NCBI GenBank assembly: GCA_002323325.1
Contig: DCQA01000026.1
Span: 8,831 to 72,830 of the forward strand
DNA length: 64,000 nt
Source of the DNA: Coxiellaceae bacterium UBA1530
Lineage (GTDB): Bacteria > Pseudomonadota > Gammaproteobacteria > Coxiellales > Coxiellaceae
Reading direction: 5' to 3'
The position numbers and the translations under genes were made by a program. Below are positions 8,833 to 17,902 of this stretch, piece after piece (within the stretch, counting starts at the first letter, position 1; each line of letters starts with the position of its first letter). Under the pieces are notes generated by a model. The model saw only the letters and a list, made by a program, of their open reading frames with translations, was not told the DNA's origin and searched no databases.

Positions 8833-10839
8833 GTGATGTTAGAACAATTAATTTTTGGAAAGTTATCACTGGACGCGTTACCTGATGATCCCATCACGCT
8901 TTATGGTGCTGGTAGCGTTCTATTTCTAGGTTTGTTCCTTGTGCTGGGTTCGATTACTTATTTTAAAAAGTGGAAATATGTCTGGACAGAGTGGATCTGC
9001 ACTGTTGATCATAAAAAAATTGGGATCATGTACGTCATGCTCGCTTTCGTGATGTTTATTCGAGCTTTAATTCAGGCAATGATGATGCGCGCTCAGCAAG
9101 CCCTCTCTGTGGGACCAGGTCACACTGGATACATGGACCCTGCTTATTACAACCAGTTCTTCTCAGAGCATGGTGTCATCATGATTTTCTTTGTGGCGAT
9201 GCCTTTAATCTTTGGTGTCATTAACATGGTGCTTCCGCTCCAGATTGGTGCGCGTGATGTTGCTTACCCTTACCTAAACTCGCTCAGCTTTTGGCTAACC
9301 CTGGTTTCAGCTGGATTCATGATGATTTCATTGGTTGTTGGAAATTGGGACAGGGCAGGTTGGTTAGCGTACCCACCTCTATCTGGACTCAAGTACAGTC
9401 CTGATGTAGGGGTTGACTACTTCATCTGGGTGCTGCAGATCTCCGGTGTCGGGAGTTTGCTCTCTGGTATTAACTTTACGGTGACTGTCTTTAAAATGCG
9501 TTGTCCAGGAATGACACTGATGAAGATGCCGGTTTTTGTTTGGGCGTCTTTATGTGCAATGATACTCGTTGCTCTCGCGTTCCCTATTCTGACTGTAACC
9601 CTTGCACTCTTGGCATTAGATAGGGCAGTTGATATGCACTTTTTCACTCAGACGCAGGGTGGAAACATCATGATGTATATCAATATGATTTGGGCTTGGG
9701 GGCATCCTGAAGTTTATATTTTGATACTGCCTATTTTTGGTGTCTTTTCTGAGATTGTCGCCACATTTTCCCGTAAACGCTTATTTGGTTACAACACTAT
9801 GGTAGGTGCGATTCTATTGATTGGTTTTCTGTCTTTCATAGTCTGGTTGCACCATTTCTTTACCATGGGCTCAGGCGCAGATGTCAATGCATTTTTTGGA
9901 ATCATGACCATTATCATCGCCATACCAACCGGTGTGAAGGTTTTCAACTGGTTATTTACAATGTTTAGAGGCAACATTAACTTCGCGACGCCTATGATGT
10001 GGATCATGGCCTTCTTTACGACCTTTGCGATCGGTGGTATGACCGGTGTAATGATGTCTATTCCACCTGTAGACTTTCAGACGCACAACAGTCTGTTCTT
10101 GGTGTCACACTTTCATAACGTGATTATTGGTGGTGTTCTTTTTGGTTTCTTTGCAGGACTGTCATACTGGTTTCCAAAAATTTTCGGTTTCATGCTAGAC
10201 GAACGTCGAGGCAAATACGCGTTTTGGTTGTGGGTATCTGGCTTCTACCTAGCTTTTATGCCGCTGTATCCATTAGGCTTGATGGGTGCTATGAGGAGAA
10301 ACTATCACTTTGAGAATCTAGCGTTTAAGCCTTACCTATGGATTGCTGCTTTGGGGGCTGCTTTGATATTTCTTGGGTTCCTCTGTCAAGTTTGGCAGCT
10401 TGTTTACAGCATTAAACACAAAGAGTCTCTTCGTGATAAAACGGGTGATCCATGGGATGGAAGGACATTGGAATGGTCTTTGTCATCTCCAGCTCCTTTC
10501 TATAACTTCGCTCATATCCCGGTAGTTTCTCAAATAGACGATTATTGGTACAAAAAACAAGCTTTAAGAGCAGAAGGTAAAGAGCCGCCTATAGCAGCGG
10601 ATCATTACGAAGATGTGCATATGCCACGTTCCACACCTGCCGGCTTCCTAATAGCCTTATTTGCTGCATTATTTGGGTTTTCCGCTATTTGGCACATGGT
10701 TATTCCAGGAATTTTTGGATTGTTGGGTATCATAGCTGTGGTTGTCTTAAAAAGTTTCAATCTTGATACTGATTATTACGTTAAAGCTTCTGAGGTAGAA
10801 GCAATTGAAAAAGCGTTTATTAAGGAGGCACACTCATGA
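8833..10839 (+). CDS. cyoB: Cytochrome bo3 ubiquinol oxidase subunit I
   Basis: A 668-residue, multi-helix haem-copper oxidase subunit carrying haem b, haem o3 and CuB. It shows the diagnostic stretches WAWGHPEVYILILP (CuB His and cross-linked Tyr), VWLHHFFTMG (CuB His pair) and VSHFHNVIIGG (haem ligands), and an N-terminal extension WICTVDHKKIGIMY typical of CyoB. It reduces oxygen to water while pumping protons. Its stop overlaps the start of cyoC by 4 bases, implying coupled translation. Confidence 0.97.
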   Translation: MMLEQLIFGKLSLDALPDDPITLYGAGSVLFLGLFLVLGSITYFKKWKYVWTEWICTVDHKKIGIMYVMLAFVMFIRALIQAMMMRAQQALSVGPGHTGYMDPAYYNQFFSEHGVIMIFFVAMPLIFGVINMVLPLQIGARDVAYPYLNSLSFWLTLVSAGFMMISLVVGNWDRAGWLAYPPLSGLKYSPDVGVDYFIWVLQISGVGSLLSGINFTVTVFKMRCPGMTLMKMPVFVWASLCAMILVALAFPILTVTLALLALDRAVDMHFFTQTQGGNIMMYINMIWAWGHPEVYILILPIFGVFSEIVATFSRKRLFGYNTMVGAILLIGFLSFIVWLHHFFTMGSGADVNAFFGIMTIIIAIPTGVKVFNWLFTMFRGNINFATPMMWIMAFFTTFAIGGMTGVMMSIPPVDFQTHNSLFLVSHFHNVIIGGVLFGFFAGLSYWFPKIFGFMLDERRGKYAFWLWVSGFYLAFMPLYPLGLMGAMRRNYHFENLAFKPYLWIAALGAALIFLGFLCQVWQLVYSIKHKESLRDKTGDPWDGRTLEWSLSSPAPFYNFAHIPVVSQIDDYWYKKQALRAEGKEPPIAADHYEDVHMPRSTPAGFLIALFAALFGFSAIWHMVIPGIFGLLGIIAVVVLKSFNLDTDYYVKASEVEAIEKAFIKEAHS

Positions 10840-11420
10840 GCCATGCTCTAGAGCACCATCATAATACCGATTCCATAGATGTACTGGGCTTTTGGCTCTA
10901 TATTATGACCGATTGTGTCCTTTTTGGATCTCTGTTCGCTGCTTACTTGGTGCTTCATCAGCCTCACTCTTTTGGCCCTAAATTAAGCGAATTTATTAAT
11001 TTATATTACGTGCTTGGAGAGACCTTTTTTCTATTATTCAGTAACCTGACATATGGTATGGCAATGATTGCCAGTTATAAAAACAAGGCAAAGCTCACCA
11101 TTTTCCTACTGGCATTAACCTTCCTCTTAGGCTTTGGCTTTGTATATATGGAGGTTTATGAATTTGTTCACTTGGTCAATGAGGGATATAGTTGGACTGT
11201 AAGTGCATCTGCCTCAGCGTTCTTCACATTAGTTGCTACTCACGGGCTGCACGTCTCTTTCGGTCTTCTCTGGATACTGATTATGACATTTCAGGTGATG
11301 AAGTTTGGTCTTGTGGGAACCGTTAAGCGTCGACTCACCTATCTCGGGTTATTTTGGAATTTCTTAGATATAGTCTGGATTTTTGTTTTCACTGTCGTTT
11401 ATCTAGTAGGATCTTTATAA
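10836..11420 (+). CDS. cyoC: Cytochrome bo3 ubiquinol oxidase subunit III
   Basis: A 194-residue membrane protein with five predicted helices, the usual CyoC architecture. It keeps the DxLGFWLYIMTDCVLFGSLFA start, the ATHGLHVSFGLLW motif and the C-terminal FWNFLDIVWIFVFTVVYL helix. It stabilises subunit I. It overlaps cyoB by ATGA and is followed by cyoD after one base. The start is preceded by AAGGAGG, a very strong ribosome-binding site lying inside cyoB. Confidence 0.95.
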   Translation: MSHALEHHHNTDSIDVLGFWLYIMTDCVLFGSLFAAYLVLHQPHSFGPKLSEFINLYYVLGETFFLLFSNLTYGMAMIASYKNKAKLTIFLLALTFLLGFGFVYMEVYEFVHLVNEGYSWTVSASASAFFTLVATHGLHVSFGLLWILIMTFQVMKFGLVGTVKRRLTYLGLFWNFLDIVWIFVFTVVYLVGSL

Positions 11421-11421
11421 A

Positions 11422-11775
11422 ATGAATCAAGTAACAGAAGATTTAAACCACGATCATGACCAAGACTTTGGTACCGGCAAAAAAACCTTTGGTGTCTATT
11501 TTTCAGGTTTTTTATTATGTGTCATATTGACATTAATCCCTTTTCTGTCGGTCATCCACAGCGTAGGCTCAACCACTCTTTTACTTGCTATTGTCCTAAT
11601 ATCGGCATTGTTGCAGTTCTTTGTTCAAGTCATTTGTTTTCTTCGACTGAATACTCAAACAGAGCAGGGTGTTGTTAATATTATGAGTTTCATCTTTACA
11701 GGTGTCGTACTGGTGGTTGTTATTGGTGGTTCAGTTTGGATTATGATGAGCTTGAATTACTTCATGATGCACTAA
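11422..11775 (+). CDS. cyoD: Cytochrome bo3 ubiquinol oxidase subunit IV
   Basis: A 117-residue protein with three predicted helices, matching CyoD in size and layout. The motif FVQVICFLRLNTQTEQGVVNIMSFIFTG lies in the conserved second-to-third helix region. It assists CuB insertion and assembly of the oxidase. The N-terminal tail is His/Asp-rich (NHDHDQDFG). It ends the classical part of the operon. The haem O synthase gene cyoE, which often follows, is not here. Confidence 0.92.
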   Translation: MNQVTEDLNHDHDQDFGTGKKTFGVYFSGFLLCVILTLIPFLSVIHSVGSTTLLLAIVLISALLQFFVQVICFLRLNTQTEQGVVNIMSFIFTGVVLVVVIGGSVWIMMSLNYFMMH

Positions 11776-11829
11776 TTTGAAAGGTTGTTTGCTGTTGGGA
11801 TTTAATGACTGATTAGGGAGTTTGATATA

Positions 11830-12219
11830 ATGGACTATACATCGATCACAAGGGCGTTCGGCGTCATCACATTGGTTCTGTCGTTTGGCTTTCTTTTTCA
11901 TCTTAAGCACTATCGCGAAATGGCTAAACAGATGGTTGGTAATCCATCGGGCTTCATTTTTGCAGGTGTTATTCCTTTACTTTTTGGCTGTTTCTTGATT
12001 CATTCTCCATCCTCAGCGATAGTGGGCTGGAATCATGTCTTGTATGTGATCGGTTGGATTATGTTTCTTGTTGGTGTTTTCAGGATATGGTTCGTACACC
12101 TATGGGTGAAGATCATTAAAGATTATATAACATTTGTCCCGGTTCTTTTTGCGCTGATAGGGCTAATCTTCGGATTATTGTTGTGCTATGCCGGATATAT
12201 CGCTCCATTGTATTCGTAA
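11830..12219 (+). CDS. Small integral membrane protein downstream of cyoD
   Basis: A 129-residue protein with four predicted helices and no family I can name. It sits 54 bases after cyoD in the place where cyoE often stands, but it lacks the prenyltransferase motifs and is far too short to be CyoE. It is probably part of the oxidase transcript and might be an accessory or unrelated membrane protein. It converges with mscS, with only two bases between the stop codons. Confidence 0.6.
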   Translation: MDYTSITRAFGVITLVLSFGFLFHLKHYREMAKQMVGNPSGFIFAGVIPLLFGCFLIHSPSSAIVGWNHVLYVIGWIMFLVGVFRIWFVHLWVKIIKDYITFVPVLFALIGLIFGLLLCYAGYIAPLYS

Positions 12220-12221
12220 CG

Positions 12222-13127
12222 CTACTCTTTTATTAAGTGGACATCCATCTGAGGGAAGGGCATACTAATACCAGCTTTATCAAATTCAAGTTTGATTGTC
12301 TCAATCATTTCCCTTTTAGTTACGCCAAAGTCAGTCCTTTTTGTCCAGTATTGGACGAGTAGATTCACGCTACTATCTGCTAATTCGCTCATAGCAATGA
12401 TCGGCGTAGATGGCTCGCCTAGAACCCTTGAGTCATTTTCAATGATAGATTGCAGTAACTCCTTACTTTGCTTTATAGAATCTTCATAGCTAATGCCTAT
12501 TACAAGCTCAGTTCTTCATAGCTCTTTTGAGCTATGGTTAATGATAGCATCACTCATGAATTTTGAGTTTGGTATAGTGATTTGTTGATTATCTGGGCTG
12601 ACCATTTCTGTAAATAGTAGACTAATCTCATCTATCGTTCCTTCATAGCTCCCGATTCTGATGTGGTCACCGATCTTAAAAGGCCTGAAAACTACCAGTA
12701 ACAATCCGGATGCTAAATTAGACAAAGATGATTTGAGTGATAATCCAACAGCTAAGCTCATCGCACCGAGGATCGCAACTAGAGATGCGGTTTGCACGCC
12801 TAGTTTCGATAGTGTTGCAAGTACTACAAAAATTAATAGTAGAGCTTGAACGAGTCTACTCAAGAAGTTAGCAATAGTGATTTCGACTTTTCTTTTTTCT
12901 AGCGCTCGTCTAAATCCTTTCGTTATCATTTTTGCGATAAATGTACCTAGAATAAGAATCATCAATGCATAGATAAACCTAATGCCATAGCTTATTAATA
13001 AGTTGTAAACTTCTGATATTTCTCGATATGTTGATCCTGATTCGTTTTGATTAGACAACGTTATTAGGGGTAACCATAGTAAAAATAGTAGGAATATTTT
13101 CATTTTAGTCGTTATTATTTTCTTCAC
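12222..13127 (-). pseudogene. mscS: MscS-family mechanosensitive channel gene interrupted by an in-frame TGA
   Basis: The reading frame codes for a small-conductance mechanosensitive channel: N-terminal hydrophobic stretch, three transmembrane segments, the glycine/alanine pore helix (AILGAMSLAVGLSLKSSLSN) and the beta-domain FRPFKIGDHIRIGSYEG. At codon 204 (12516-12518) it meets TGA. After it the same frame continues through RTELVIGISYEDS and LLVQYWTKRTDFG to AGISMPFPQMDVH, the standard MscS C-terminus, and stops at 12222. The residue at the stop aligns with an Arg, so a CGA to TGA change is the simplest cause. The truncated product would lack the cytoplasmic vestibule. Confidence 0.88.
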
Positions 13128-13494
13128 ACTAAACTCCTTTTTTGTGTTTATTATAGATCAAAAAAAACATTTATCGAAACTACTCACAATACCGCCTTTT
13201 TTATGAATATACGAACCTCAGAGATATGTATCTCTGTCACTAGAATTGGTTCCTTGTATCATAATTTCTACTGGTCTGAGTTTATATTCCTATCACATAG
13301 ATGAGTTATTAAGCCTCGTTTTTGATATCTATGTCCGCCTATGTTGATTATCAGCTCAAGAAATAAAACAATTTTAATAAGTTATTTAAGTATATGTTAA
13401 ATATATTAATTTACGTGTGAATTTTATTGATCAGTAACATACAAAATGTTTTTAGGTATCATTGAAAAAGGTATGAGAAAAAAAGAGATAGATT
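13128..13494. other. AT-rich intergenic region with a short inverted repeat
   Basis: This stretch holds no open frame I can support. It carries the upstream region of mscS (minus strand) and of the wrecked gene at 13495. One hairpin-like sequence is seen at 13219-13236 (CAGAGATA and TATCTCTG, separated by two bases), which could be an operator or a small terminator. Confidence 0.5.
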
Positions 13495-14015
13495 ATGAAA
13501 TATGTATTAATATCACTAGTAGCCGCTGGATTGGTCGGGGTTGTAGGGTATCGCGGTCGTCTCGAGACATAGCCTGGCAATTCCTAATCATACAGCAGTA
13601 GGAGTAGACGTCATTAAAACCTCATCCACTGAACGGCGAGTGAGGCCCGAGGTTCCAGTGCTGGATCCATCCTTTGGGAGGGCTTGCGGGCAATCAAACT
13701 AGCAGTTCGTGTGCCGGTACCCTAAAGAGAGGCTCAAAAAATCGGTAGAGTTGGATGGTAAAGCAAATGTATACCTTATCAAGGTGGACGAAAGCCATTT
13801 TTTAGGCGACAGGGCAGAGGCAAGTATCCGCTAAGCGGATGGTTTCACATGCGACCATCGGTCTTGTCCTAGTACCATCATGTTTTTCACACCGTTTATA
13901 GAGGCCAGATGGTGATCTGGAGCTGAAATGCGCTGACATTTATCTAATCGCAAATCTCACAAAATACCGGTTTGAGGATGATCAAACAAATCTCTTTGAT
14001 AAACCAGTGCAATAG
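13495..14015 (+). pseudogene. Degraded gene of a secreted protein, several frameshifts
   Basis: A start at 13495 gives a good signal-peptide-like start (MKYVLISLVAAGLVGVVGY) and then a stop at codon 26. Coding-like sequence goes on in other frames: HSLAIPNHTAVGVDVIKTSS after a shift near 13560, then ERLKKSVELDGKANVYLIKV near 13730-13800, and CADIYLIANLTKYRFEDD up to the stop at 14013-14015. At least three frame changes are needed, so no intact product is expected. The stretch is visibly more GC-rich than its surroundings. The family is not recognisable. Confidence 0.6.
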
Positions 14016-14057
14016 TCATCTTTTTCAGATTTTGAATGTCAGTAGAGTTCTTTGTAC

Positions 14058-15524
14058 TTAGAGCAGGCTCATCAACATTAATATTACGGTTGTGATAGCG
14101 ATTGGCCAATACCCACTACTCATCAGCGGGGTGTTCTCACTCATGCTATGTACATTGCCGGAAACAACAGTGCGAGTGTTAATGGGTGCTGTCTTGCTAA
14201 CTTTACCTAATGGATCAATAATTGCTGTTATACCTGTGTTAGAGCAGAATAATACATAACGATTAGTCTCGAGTGCCGCCATCTGTGCCATTTGTAAATG
14301 TTGTGCTAGTGCTATCGATCCACCAAACCACCCATCATCATTAATGACAACAAGAATGTCACTCAATTGGCTGTGCCTAATCACATATTGAGGATAAATA
14401 ATTTCATAGCAAATAAATGGGGCAATCTTAAGGTCGCCATTACTCAAAATACCCTGCTGTGCACCTCCTGCCGAAAAGTTAGACATTGGGATTGAGAAAG
14501 AAGCAAGAAATCGATTGATTACACTATCCCATGGGGTGTATTCACCGAAGGGTACTAGATGATGTTTATTATATTGTTTCTTCTGCTCTCCCAGCATTAA
14601 TAGACTATTAAAATAGCGTTTTGTTGTTTTATCAAAAGTTGGCGCTCCAACTAAAAAAGTAATGTTATTGTCTATTCCAAGCTGATTGATTATATCTATA
14701 TAGCTGACTAGTTGGCTAGGGTAGTATGGTATGGCTGCCTCTGGCCATACGATGAGTTGACTATCTACGTTCTCTTCGCTGAGTTGTAAATAAGTATCTA
14801 AAATAGTTTGCAGGGTATGAGCATCCCATTTAAGAAATTGATCAAAGTTCCCCTGTACTAAAGTCGTCTTAAAGGTCTTTCCTATGGGTTTTGTCCACAC
14901 CTGGCCGTATAGCAGCCAAGCAGGAATAAGAATAATAAATAACACACAAAGAGCGATAAGTCGGTCTGTCAGTGAGCGTGACAGTATACATAGGATTAGA
15001 CTGCCTGAGACTAAAGTAACGCATAAACTCAAGCCGTATGTTCCAATAATTGGTGCGAAACCTTGAAGAAATGAGGCGGTTTGCGAATAGCCTAATAATA
15101 ACCAAGGGAGCCCGGTAAGAAGAGTGCTTCGTAGATACTCGCTGAAAAGCCAAAGCGCAGGGAATGCGCATAGACATTGAATAATCAATGATTTTCTAGC
15201 CGTGATTCGCTGGAATAAGTAACCTTGAAGTACAAAGAAAAGTGATAAAAATGCAGAAAATCCTATAGTAACTAACCAGGTAAGCCAAATCGATACATTA
15301 CCAAAGTTGTGAATGCTGATCGATATCCATGACATCCCAACTCCAAAAAAACCTAACCCAAAATAAAATCCACACCAAGCTGCTTGCTTCGATGTGGATT
15401 TAATCCAGAGGTAACAGAGGGCTGCTGGAGATATAAATGCTAGCGAATAAATTCCAAAGGGAGAAAACGCTAAAGGTAATATTGAACCTGCAAGTAAAGC
15501 TAGCCATGGAGAAAAGTTTTTCAT
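14058..15524 (-). CDS. lnt: Apolipoprotein N-acyltransferase
   Basis: A 488-residue inner-membrane enzyme that adds the third acyl chain to the N-terminal Cys of lipoproteins. Six or so transmembrane helices come first (residues about 1-215), followed by a periplasmic nitrilase-fold domain. The catalytic triad is visible: Glu in VWPEAAIPYYP (near 260), Lys in the KHHLVPFGEYTPWD region (near 318) and Cys in APFICYEIIYP (near 371). A last helix lies at the C-terminus. It is the last gene of the miaB-phoH-ybeY-corC-lnt run and overlaps corC by 4 bases. Confidence 0.96.
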   Translation of the reverse strand: MKNFSPWLALLAGSILPLAFSPFGIYSLAFISPAALCYLWIKSTSKQAAWCGFYFGLGFFGVGMSWISISIHNFGNVSIWLTWLVTIGFSAFLSLFFVLQGYLFQRITARKSLIIQCLCAFPALWLFSEYLRSTLLTGLPWLLLGYSQTASFLQGFAPIIGTYGLSLCVTLVSGSLILCILSRSLTDRLIALCVLFIILIPAWLLYGQVWTKPIGKTFKTTLVQGNFDQFLKWDAHTLQTILDTYLQLSEENVDSQLIVWPEAAIPYYPSQLVSYIDIINQLGIDNNITFLVGAPTFDKTTKRYFNSLLMLGEQKKQYNKHHLVPFGEYTPWDSVINRFLASFSIPMSNFSAGGAQQGILSNGDLKIAPFICYEIIYPQYVIRHSQLSDILVVINDDGWFGGSIALAQHLQMAQMAALETNRYVLFCSNTGITAIIDPLGKVSKTAPINTRTVVSGNVHSMSENTPLMSSGYWPIAITTVILMLMSLL

Positions 15525-16375
15525 TCGAGAATTTCAGCTTTTGGTAAAGAGACACGTATTTGTTGAATGCGACGGCTATGTGTCTTCACGATTGTCATAT
15601 TAACAGAATCAATAGTGATCGATTCGCCCTGTTTTGGTAGATGACTCATTTTATGCAAAATGAAACCCCCTATTGTGTCGCTATCGTCATGCTCAAAAGA
15701 TAATTTGAAATACTCATTGAACTCTTCAAGTGGCGTGAGAGCACTCACAAGAAATTCATGTCTAGAGATTGCTTTAATACACTCTTCTTCAATCTTTGTA
15801 TCATACTCATCTTCAATATTTCCAACGATCTGCTCCAGTAAATCTTCTATGGTTACTAGACCACAAACACTACCGTATTCATCCACGATAATTGCAATGT
15901 GATATCGCTTAAGACGAAACTCTTTAAGCAATATATCAAGACGTTTGCTCTCTGGAATGAAAGTTGCTTGACGAATAAAATGCTCGATTTTGGTCGGTTT
16001 TTCATTATGCGTTGATAGAGTTTTAAGAAGATCTTTTGCCATTAGAACGCCAATGATTTCATCACGGGTATCTGAGACGACAGGAAATCTTGAGTGTCCA
16101 GATTCAGTAATGATCGGTAAAGCCTCTTCTGCAGTCATTTCACTGTTCAGTACAACCATTTGAGGTCTTGGAATCATAACCTCTCGTGCATGCATGTCAG
16201 ATACTTTTAAAACCCCGCGTATCATCTTCAAGGCATCGGCATTTAGTAGATGATTTTCTTTGGCATGTTCTAGGGTGTCTATCAGTTGGTCTATGTCTTG
16301 AGGCTCCCTCGTAACAGCGAATGCTAGCCAATCAAGCCAAGATTTCGAAGTATCAGGTTGTTTATCTTTTTGCAT
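15521..16375 (-). CDS. ybeX: CorC/YbeX family CBS-domain protein
   Basis: A 284-residue cytoplasmic protein with two CBS domains (about residues 60-190; VMIPRPQMVVL, GHSRFPVVSDTRDEIIGVLMAKDLL, IAIIVDEYGSVCGLVTIEDLLEQIVG) and a C-terminal CorC/HlyC domain (GGFILHKMSHLPKQGESI). The family is linked to magnesium/cobalt efflux and ribosome-associated functions; the precise role is unsettled. Its place between ybeY and lnt is the standard gammaproteobacterial order. Confidence 0.93.
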   Translation of the reverse strand: MQKDKQPDTSKSWLDWLAFAVTREPQDIDQLIDTLEHAKENHLLNADALKMIRGVLKVSDMHAREVMIPRPQMVVLNSEMTAEEALPIITESGHSRFPVVSDTRDEIIGVLMAKDLLKTLSTHNEKPTKIEHFIRQATFIPESKRLDILLKEFRLKRYHIAIIVDEYGSVCGLVTIEDLLEQIVGNIEDEYDTKIEEECIKAISRHEFLVSALTPLEEFNEYFKLSFEHDDSDTIGGFILHKMSHLPKQGESITIDSVNMTIVKTHSRRIQQIRVSLPKAEILE

Positions 16376-16388
16376 GTCGGTCTCTATT

Positions 16389-16862
16389 TTAATAGGGGTT
16401 AGGGATATTTATGGATTGTAATATTTCTATCTCTACTGATTCCATACGCGTAGCTTCTTGATCGTCAACGTGATCATATCCCAATAAGTGTAGTAAACCA
16501 TGAATTGTTAAGTGAGCAAAGTGGTTCAGCCATGGTATTGAGAGTGTTTTGGCTTCGCTTAATATAGTTTCATGGCAGAATACGATATCTCCCCATGAGT
16601 CCGGCTTTTCATTGGGTAATGTCTCATCTGGAAAGGAGAGCACATTGGTAGGATAATTTTTATGTCGAAATTCGAAGTTGAGTGACTGCATTTCATCACT
16701 ATCTATAATGACTAGGGTCATATAACTTCTCGATGAATGATTGATAAGAGATGGTATGGTTTTATGAGCACAGGCTGCATCTATCCATGATTGAAACTGT
16801 TTCAGTGAAGGGCAGTCTTCATGGTGAGTTTGATTTAATAACTCAATCGTCGGCGCGTTCAT
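16389..16862 (-). CDS. ybeY: Endoribonuclease YbeY
   Basis: A 157-residue metalloprotein acting in 16S rRNA maturation and ribosome quality control. The zinc-binding signature H-x3-H-x5-H is seen as HGLLHLLGYDH near residues 115-125, preceded by the NVLSFP and GDIVFC strands. Its start lies 20 bases inside the end of phoH, and it is followed by ybeX after 13 bases, so translation of the operon is tightly packed. Confidence 0.95.
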   Translation of the reverse strand: MNAPTIELLNQTHHEDCPSLKQFQSWIDAACAHKTIPSLINHSSRSYMTLVIIDSDEMQSLNFEFRHKNYPTNVLSFPDETLPNEKPDSWGDIVFCHETILSEAKTLSIPWLNHFAHLTIHGLLHLLGYDHVDDQEATRMESVEIEILQSINIPNPY

Positions 16863-17817
16863 AAGCTTCTATAATTTTCTGCACCAATGGATGACGCACT
16901 GCATCTGTGGCTTTGAAAAATGTAAAGCGGACCGCATTAATGTCTTGCAGTAATAGCAGCGCGTTTCGCAAACCTGAGTCAACGCGCTTTGGCAAGTCAA
17001 CTTGTGTGATATCACCTGTGATAACAACTTTAGATCCGTAGCCGATTCGTGTGAGTAACATTTTCATTTGCTCTTTAGTCGTATTTTGCGCTTCATCAAG
17101 AATAACAAAAGCATCATTCAATGTACGTCCACGCATAAAGGCAAGTGGTGCAATTTCAATTTGTTGTTTTTCGGTGAGCTGAGCCACTCGGTCGCCCCCC
17201 ATTAACTCAAACAAGGCATCATAAAGAGGACGCAGGTATGGATCGACCTTTTGTGTTAAGTCTCCCGGTAAAAACCCAAGACTCTCGCCAGCTTCAACAG
17301 CGGGTCGTGTTAAAATAATCCGACTGACCTTTTCTTGTTCTAAGGCGTCAACAGCACAAGCAGCAGCTAAGAATGTTTTGCCGGTACCTGCAGGGCCGAT
17401 TCCAAAGTTTATATCGTATTGTTGAATCGATTGGAGATAGTGACGCTGATTAAGTGTTTTAGGACTAATTTGAGTTTGTCTTAACTTTATGGAGGCATCA
17501 ACGAGCTTTTGTTTAACGTTGACTTCTTCGCTGGCTTGCTCTGATTCTAGTGTTTTTAGTTGCAATTGAATATCCTTATTCGTGATTGAGTCAGTGTTAG
17601 AAGTTTTTTCGTAAAGTGTCTTTAGTGCTTCTTGAGTGATATTAACTGAGGATGGAATGCCAATAATATCGAATTCACATCCACGGTTATTGATCTCAAC
17701 ACCAAGAGATCTTTCTAGTAAAACGAGGTTTTGATTATACGGGCCACACAGACAGGCAAGTCTTTCATTATCTTCAGGCTCAATTGTGACATGTCGAGTG
17801 AGTTTTGTTTCAGTCAA
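16843..17817 (-). CDS. ybeZ: PhoH-like ATPase (YbeZ)
   Basis: A 324-residue cytoplasmic P-loop ATPase. Walker A is GPAGTGKTFLAAA (near residue 140) and Walker B is ILDEAQNTT (near 240), with the PhoH landmark FMRGRTLNDAFVI between them. The N-terminal 110 residues match the KH-like region of YbeZ. It works with YbeY in RNA metabolism. It lies 85 bases downstream of miaB in the same direction and overlaps ybeY by 20 bases. Confidence 0.94.
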   Translation of the reverse strand: MTETKLTRHVTIEPEDNERLACLCGPYNQNLVLLERSLGVEINNRGCEFDIIGIPSSVNITQEALKTLYEKTSNTDSITNKDIQLQLKTLESEQASEEVNVKQKLVDASIKLRQTQISPKTLNQRHYLQSIQQYDINFGIGPAGTGKTFLAAACAVDALEQEKVSRIILTRPAVEAGESLGFLPGDLTQKVDPYLRPLYDALFELMGGDRVAQLTEKQQIEIAPLAFMRGRTLNDAFVILDEAQNTTKEQMKMLLTRIGYGSKVVITGDITQVDLPKRVDSGLRNALLLLQDINAVRFTFFKATDAVRHPLVQKIIEAYERADD

Positions 17818-17902
17818 GGCTTCTCCTTATTTTATCATCTACCTGTTATCGTGAGTCGTTCTTTACTTAATATTATCTTCAGGTATTGATATTAGGAGTA
17901 GT

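Noticed and set aside
9417..10007. Minus-strand frames opposite cyoB
   Set aside because: They lie wholly inside a strongly conserved oxidase gene and reflect its codon pattern; no independent support.
12516..12518. TGA in mscS as selenocysteine or as a recoded tryptophan
   Set aside because: The MscS alignment predicts Arg at this place, no hairpin for selenocysteine insertion is obvious, and TGA ends many intact genes in this window (for example cyoB and phrB).
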